Source: Ischnura elegans
Lineage: Eukaryota > Arthropoda > Insecta > Odonata > Coenagrionidae
Assembly: GCF_921293095.1 (NCBI RefSeq)
Contig: NC_060254.1
Coordinates: 59,690,069 to 59,754,068, forward strand
Direction: 5' to 3'
DNA: 64,000 nt
Made by a program: the position numbers and the translations under genes. Shown here in pieces: positions 58,381 to 64,000 of the stretch; the first letter of the stretch is position 1; each line of letters begins with the position of its first letter. The notes under the pieces are model-generated. The model was not told the DNA's origin and ran no database searches. It was given only the letters and a program-made list of their open reading frames with translations.

Positions 58381-59986
58381 TCCTGAATTTAATTGCAAGT
58401 GCAGTGATAGCATGATCCCATTTTTTCTCTTACATAAGAATATACATACAATGCGAAGGCCATGGGGGATGCGAAAACCATTCTAAAAATACATATTGCC
58501 TACTAAACAAAAGCTTGGAGGAAAGAAATTTCCATGAATGCTGAAAAGGGGAGTCTATTACCTGAGTGGCAGATCTATAAGGACAATTCCCCCCCACCCC
58601 CACTGGGTCGAAACATACACAGGATAAAGTAAAATTTTTTGGAGGATGCCACTTTCTACAAAAGTATTTAGTTATATTTTCCGTTATAATTACCTACTTT
58701 GACGAATTGAAATACAGATTGGCTCTAAACTTTGGTCCTATTTCACACACTTATGGCTTGTTACAACCCAGTGGCAGATCCAGAGAGGGGCTAGGGAGGC
58801 TATACACAATTTACACTAGATAGAATGGTAATTTTGTTTGGACCACCACTACTGCTGGTAAGTTACCCCTCACTTACTCACCTAGACCCCCCTTGTCCCT
58901 ATCCTGGATCCAGCACCGGTTACTTGACATTGCAAAAGGGTTCACTCTCCATACGTCAAATGTTCTACGTCACAATTTTTTTCACAGGAACTTTCGGCAG
59001 GAGCCAGGCCACTTTGACACTCCACTGCCATAAAAACACAGAAGGTGTGCAACGTTGAGCCCAGTTTAATTACAGTCTCCACATTTTAATAACAGCGGCT
59101 TGCTAACCCATTCTCACAATAGCCTATTGATAAACCCGTCCAATCTGAAAAAAAGAGAACCCCTTGAACCTCAGTCTGGAACATTTTAATAGGCTAACTG
59201 TCACAAATAGTCTTGAAAGCAAGCGATTTTCCTTGTACTACAAATAAGCAAGTTGAACAGCAGGATCTTGATAATCAACAGCACAACTTGCCTCTCATGG
59301 ATGAGGACACTTCTGTAGGGGCTATATTTTAACACCACTTTAATTTTTTAACAGAATCTAGGTGCCATTAAGGCTGGTTGCACACTGGCACCATTTTCAG
59401 CTGGTTTCACGCTCAGGTGACACAAGCATAAAGAAGTGGCTTTGTGCAACAAATCCAATAACCAAGAGTCAGACATACCTGCATCTACTGCAGGTGCCAA
59501 CCTACGCGGAGCTTTGTACGTACTCACACTCGCACTACACATCCTTGGGTTGGATCTGTCGCTTGTAGACACTTGACCTGAGATGGTGCAGTGCATCAGT
59601 ATGTGTGTGTTCTGTGATTTTATTTTCTTTGAAACTCATGTCTGTCCATAACGAATACCACGTCCACTGGCAGTGAAAGTTTGCTTGCAAATGACGAGTC
59701 CTACACTTGTAGCTACTCATCTCGTTGCCACTTCTTGCCTCTCGAATACGCACAAGCCCGAAACAGCTTGATAACGCTTCCAGTGTACAACAAGCCAGCA
59801 AGACTTCAATATCCTTCAATTGTAGAAATGAGTACCTGATCATAATAAATTTCATTGATGTTTTCATTCCTGAATTTATTTCCTTAGTAAATGGGATTAT
59901 ACAGACAAAATGCATTTTCATTGTAGTAAGGCACACTATTGACTGTAGAAAGCTTAGATAAGCTTGACATCCTGAATTTAATTGCA
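58381..59986. repeat. 1.57-kb segment between 17-bp direct repeats
   Basis: tcctgaatttaattgca occurs at 58381-58397 and 59970-59986. The segment between contains a minus-strand frame of 133 codons (59936-59535, unrecognised) and AAGGCTGGTTGCACACTGG near 59369, which looks like a DNA-transposon terminus. A partial third version (TTCCTGAATTTATTTCC) stands at 59868. It may be one insertion with a long target duplication. Confidence 0.4.
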
Positions 59987-62526
59987 GATTTCATCATCAC
60001 ATAAACCCCTGCACAATACTTTCCTTGCCACTACCAAAAAAGTGAAATTTGAAACTTCATATCAGAATCAACATTCAGATAAAATATGAACTATACACAA
60101 AATTTTGCAATAAAAAGATATATCATCACATTCAAGACACAGACTGCTTCTGCCAATTGCTTTTAGCTACCTTGATAGTATCAATCTTTTGCGAAACACA
60201 ATAACATAGAACAAGACCACAGTTCCCAATGATAGAGGTATCATTCACACCAACTTTGATTTACAATTATAAAACTAGTAGTTACTGCTCAAAGATCTGC
60301 TAATAAAACGTGCTGCAATTAAGTTTATGGATAAAATTTTTAAGTGAACCATGCCAAATATTTTTCAAAATAACAAAAATAATATCAGAAAATTCAACTG
60401 ACATTTGATAAACATGAAAAGAGTACCCTCAAAGGTAAAAAAAAAATTAAAATTACGGAAGCTTACCAGGAGAATGATTAAAACAAGGTGGCCAATAGTT
60501 GGTGTTTTGATATCAAATTGAAAAAAAAATAAATTAACTCGAGTCTTATAATTAAGTAATATTTTACAGTGCTTCCATTATAAAAATAAATTTAGCAATA
60601 TGACAAAATTTAGCATCTTCTCAGGGACCTCTTCTCATTCTTACCATAGAGGATGAATTCATTAAAATTTTGCAAGATCACTTCTCGTAAAAAAAAAACT
60701 GGAATGCAGTTAATTCATCAACTGTACGGATTGAATACATCAAAAATGCAGAATATGCTAAACCAAACATGATAAGATAGTGCTTTCAGATAAATTCTTT
60801 ACAGCAGGGGCTATACTTGACTGCTAACCTTCGGTTACAACACCTTAGCTGCGAAAATTTGAGGAAAGCTGCCTATACAACCAAACAGCTGCACTGAAGA
60901 GCTAACCCTGCCATCACAATGCATTCGACAGTAGAGAATATTCAATCAAAGAGCAACCCACAACATTAAAAATATTTTCTGAGGACAAATGCCAGTTGAC
61001 ACATTATCATTCCCATGCATATGCTATGAGCTAAGTCACAAGGACTGCTTATAATAACACAGATAAAATAACTCTTCAAACACTAACCAAATAAGATACA
61101 CAGCAAATTCTTAAAGCACCAAATAAGAGGAATGGGATCCAGATGCCCCGCAATACAAAATTACAACATCAAAAACCCTCTCACACAAATGCTGATAACC
61201 CCGAATGGTACATTTTAAATGTCACAACATTCCTAAAGATTAAAAAATGTAAAAAAGTTATCTCAAACTATGAAGATTGAATCATTTTTGGGTTAAACAC
61301 TTGGTGAAGTTTTCCATCTTGACATAAAAACTTTGGATTGGAGTTTAAAAAAAAAACAAATCAAGAAAAATCCATCACTTACTGGGAAAGACTTATGAAG
61401 TGCACACCTCAAACTATGCCATAACTAGTTTTTAAAAAATGTACGTAATCGTATTTGAAAATATAATGTACAAGTAAAATAATGGGTGCTACCTATGAGT
61501 ATCTAACAGAACACGTCAGAAACTTCAATCAAGTCCTTTGATACAGGGCAGTGGTCAACTGACAATGGCAATCAATGAGGTATCCTCAAGTTTGGACTGA
61601 ATGCCACAACAATTAGAAAAATAAGTTAGGCCCAGCACCAAGATTGTTATTCCTAGATGTACTGTATTTTTACGAATGGCACATAAAATGAAAACGACTC
61701 AGAAAACATTCCTACTTCAGTGAAAATCCTCTTGGTGAGATTATTTCAGAAGATGACTGTACTACATAAAAGTAACAATAGGAGTTATTAGACCCAGATA
61801 AACATTAGAAGTGCGGTGCAAAGTTAAAGGTGCAAAACTAAGCATCTAAAAAAATGACTGAGATGTTGTGTAATACTGGAGTAACCAAGAGAATGCAAAG
61901 AGAAAGAGAGAGATCATGTAAAAGTCAACTTTGACAGATTAAATTTTTCATCAATGTCTCTTTTCTAGCAGCTTTCATCAACCTAGTACAAGCTGCAACT
62001 ATTGATAAATGCAATATTTTTCAAAAGATTAAAATGCTAAAAATAATAGCCAACTAGTATGCATCAATTCTCACTATCAATTCAAAGAGAGCAAATTGCA
62101 AATTTTATCTCATGAATTATCATGCATATGTATGTACCTTTAATGGAAAACTTCCAAAGGAAAATCTGAATCATGCTATCCTTAAAATATCCAAACTTCT
62201 ATCAGTTCAGATTATAAAATAACTTAATAGCACTCTTAATGCCATAATGTATGCTTAGAGCAAATAAATGGTTAAAAAATACGATAAGCCAAAATTATCA
62301 AAATATGAATTAAAAAAACTTCTTTAAAAAATCACACGGTATATGAAGCCAACTATTATATGTTAACTTTGCACCCCAATCTTCTTGTGCGTTGTGGCAT
62401 GAAAAACATTTCAAACAAATAATCGCACATTAAGCGTACTAATAGTAAGTGGTAAGTGTACAACAAAAATTGTTCAATTTTGTTTCCTTAGCCCCTCAAA
62501 TAATTCAACTTGTCATCCAATCATTC
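59987..62526. other. Long AT-rich stretch without a recognised gene or repeat
   Basis: 2.5 kb, unlike most of the window free of shared repeats. It would suit a long 3' untranslated region of a minus-strand gene ending near 62.5 kb, but there is no direct evidence of transcription. Confidence 0.4.
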
Positions 62527-62594
62527 TCAAGCATCTCTTCTCACTTCTTTCTGGAGATCACGCCACAAGGTTGTTGGTTGAGGCAGGGACAACT
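62527..62594 (-). CDS. Candidate last exon of a neighbouring gene
   Basis: On the minus strand, an acceptor TATAAATCTTGCAG is followed by two bases and LSLPQPTTLWRDLQKEVRRD A and TGA (62529-62527). The residues look protein-like (TTLWRDLQKEVRRD) and a repeat-free AT-rich stretch follows, as a 3' UTR would. I do not recognise the protein and no further exon was found within the remaining 1.4 kb, which are filled by transposons. Speculative. Confidence 0.2.
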
Positions 62595-62894
62595 CTGCAA
62601 GATTTATAACCGTCTGCGTAGAAAGGAGAAAATATCATAAGACTTTATAATACATATATACACTTGGAAAAGCCATGAGCATGTGGAATGAAATACAACT
62701 GAAAAATTGCAAAAACCATTTTACATGCATATAATTACAAACATAATAAGCATGCATCCATCTACAAAGCATAAAATGTTGTTGTAGTGCTTAAAGTTGC
62801 AAATATTTTGGCCCCTTATTTACAGCATCCTTTGATGTCATAGACTTAGGCCTACAGCTATCCGACAAGGGCAGCAGATCATTTGCTTTGCTAG

Positions 62895-63667
62895 TACAGT
62901 GAGTCCTCGTTTAACGTCACTTACCGTTCCTGAAAAATGTGACGATAAACGAAATGACGTTAATCGAAGCATAATATCCCATAAGAAGCAATGTAAAAAG
63001 TGAATATTGGCTCCTAGACCTCACAATTCCTACGCGAAAAAAATGTTAGCGTATCATACCTGGGGCATTTTTTACGGTGGGAATGCCAAATTATCGCATA
63101 AATACGAGTTCCTGTCTTCATCGACGACAATAGCAGCAGTGACGTAAATCCTTCGCCATTTTTGTATCTTCCAGCATTTGCTTTTCGGCTTCGCTATGGT
63201 GGTCGCCCGAGTGAGCGTCGCCTGGGCATCATAATCGCTGAAACATCGTCGCAGTTACAGGAACCAAAATTATTGTGAACTCAGCAAAAAAAGTGACGAC
63301 AAAAACTCCGAGTTCTACACGGAAAAATGCCTTGATATCACTTTTTAGGTTCCTGCAAACCATTATGTCAAGTAAAACCTTGCGCACCTACGTAAGAATT
63401 CATTTTGCAGAAATGTTTGCTAAAACCGTAATCGCAATTAAGAATAAACACACCGTTTTACACTTTGCTTACACTGACTGTATTACCGCCCACAAAATGA
63501 ACAACCTGCAACGCCCGCCGCTTTGCCTTTTTTTTTCGCGCGAAATTTAAAAGACTTGACGTTATCGCGAAGCGTAGGTGTGATAAACGAATGACGGTCT
63601 CAAAATTTTCGTGACGTTATCGCGAAATGACGATAAACGGGGTGACGTAGAACGAGGACTCACTGTA
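62895..63667. mobile_element. MITE with TACAGTGAGTCCTCG ends
   Basis: Left TACAGTGAGTCCTCGTTTAA followed by CGTCA; right TGACG followed by TAGAACGAGGACTCACTGTA. TA duplication at the ends fits a Tc1/mariner/pogo type. CGATAAACG-type blocks repeat near both ends (62942, 63583, 63627). The inner frame 63275-63550 (+, 91 codons) is unrecognised. Confidence 0.8.
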
Positions 63668-63799
63668 ATTACAAAATTTCCCTGGTATAATGGATGAGAT
63701 TCCCTGTCTTTCACCTGATTTCCAAGACTTATTTCAAATTCCCAGGTTTTTTGCAGCATTTTTGGACTAGTAACAATCATGCTAGAGTTAGTGGACATA

Positions 63800-63890
63800 T
63801 TTATTTATTTATTACACATAGCTACAAGTCTATTCCATGAACATTGCCTGGTGGCAGCATGAGATTTAAATAAAGAAATGAATGAAAATT
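63800..63890 (-). mobile_element. 3' end of a LINE, same family as 21590-22045
   Basis: The minus strand reads ATGCTGCCACCAGGCAATG ... TATGTGTAATAAATAAATA, matching the 3' end and tail at 21966-22020. Truncated to the terminus. Confidence 0.6.
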
Positions 63891-64000
63891 CTACCTATCT
63901 AAAAACAAATTAAAGAGACAGAAAATACACCTATAGTATAAAAAAATACATCAATTTGAATATTACACACCTAACAAGTGAAGTTTGAACCAAATAACCC

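Noticed and set aside
58030..58413. Minus-strand frame of 127 codons
   Set aside because: No recognisable motif, overlaps the start of the 17-bp bounded segment and shows no splice context. It could be real but I cannot support it.

Overview
This window looks like nuclear DNA from an insect, probably one with a large, repeat-rich genome. It is AT-rich, its genes have long spliced introns, and repeats fill most of the space between exons. The one clear host gene is histidine decarboxylase (Hdc), whose insect-type C-terminal tail shows best in exon 13 (SMRRR/GILxSG-type block). I cannot name the species from the sequence.

Layout. 1-20280 is a repeat mosaic: tRNA-derived SINEs, inverted-repeat DNA transposons, a truncated non-LTR retrotransposon, a 72-bp repeat array that stays open as a reading frame, and four short elements that each carry a TATA box followed by a hammerhead-ribozyme-like hairpin. 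20281-53538 is Hdc on the + strand. I could place 14 coding exons with matching splice phases, giving 643 codons. The first roughly 65-70 residues of the family are missing and their exon(s) probably lie upstream of the window or were not recognised. The introns hold SINEs, MITE families, a Tc1/mariner-like remnant, a five-unit 260-bp array that ends exactly at an exon acceptor, a Penelope-type GIY-YIG fragment touching a splice donor, and in the 10.5-kb intron 11 a 6.6-kb element with terminal inverted repeats and remains of a protein-primed family B DNA polymerase. 53539-64000 is again repeats, with a weak candidate last exon of a neighbouring minus-strand gene near 62.5 kb.

Function. Hdc makes histamine from histidine with pyridoxal phosphate. 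Histamine is the photoreceptor and mechanosensory transmitter of insects. All 14 exons are free of stops and frameshifts and have GT/AG borders, so the gene appears functional despite the heavy intronic load.

Most interesting: (1) the TIR-bounded PolB element with inward TATA boxes at both ends, whose size recalls linear bidnavirus genomes or small Polinton derivatives; (2) the TATA plus hammerhead-like element family, three copies of which have 12-16 bp target duplications; (3) the tandemly duplicated 3' splice region before exon 10; (4) the phased 24-residue repeat array at 9.96-10.3 kb. Family names rest on remembered motifs, not on searches.
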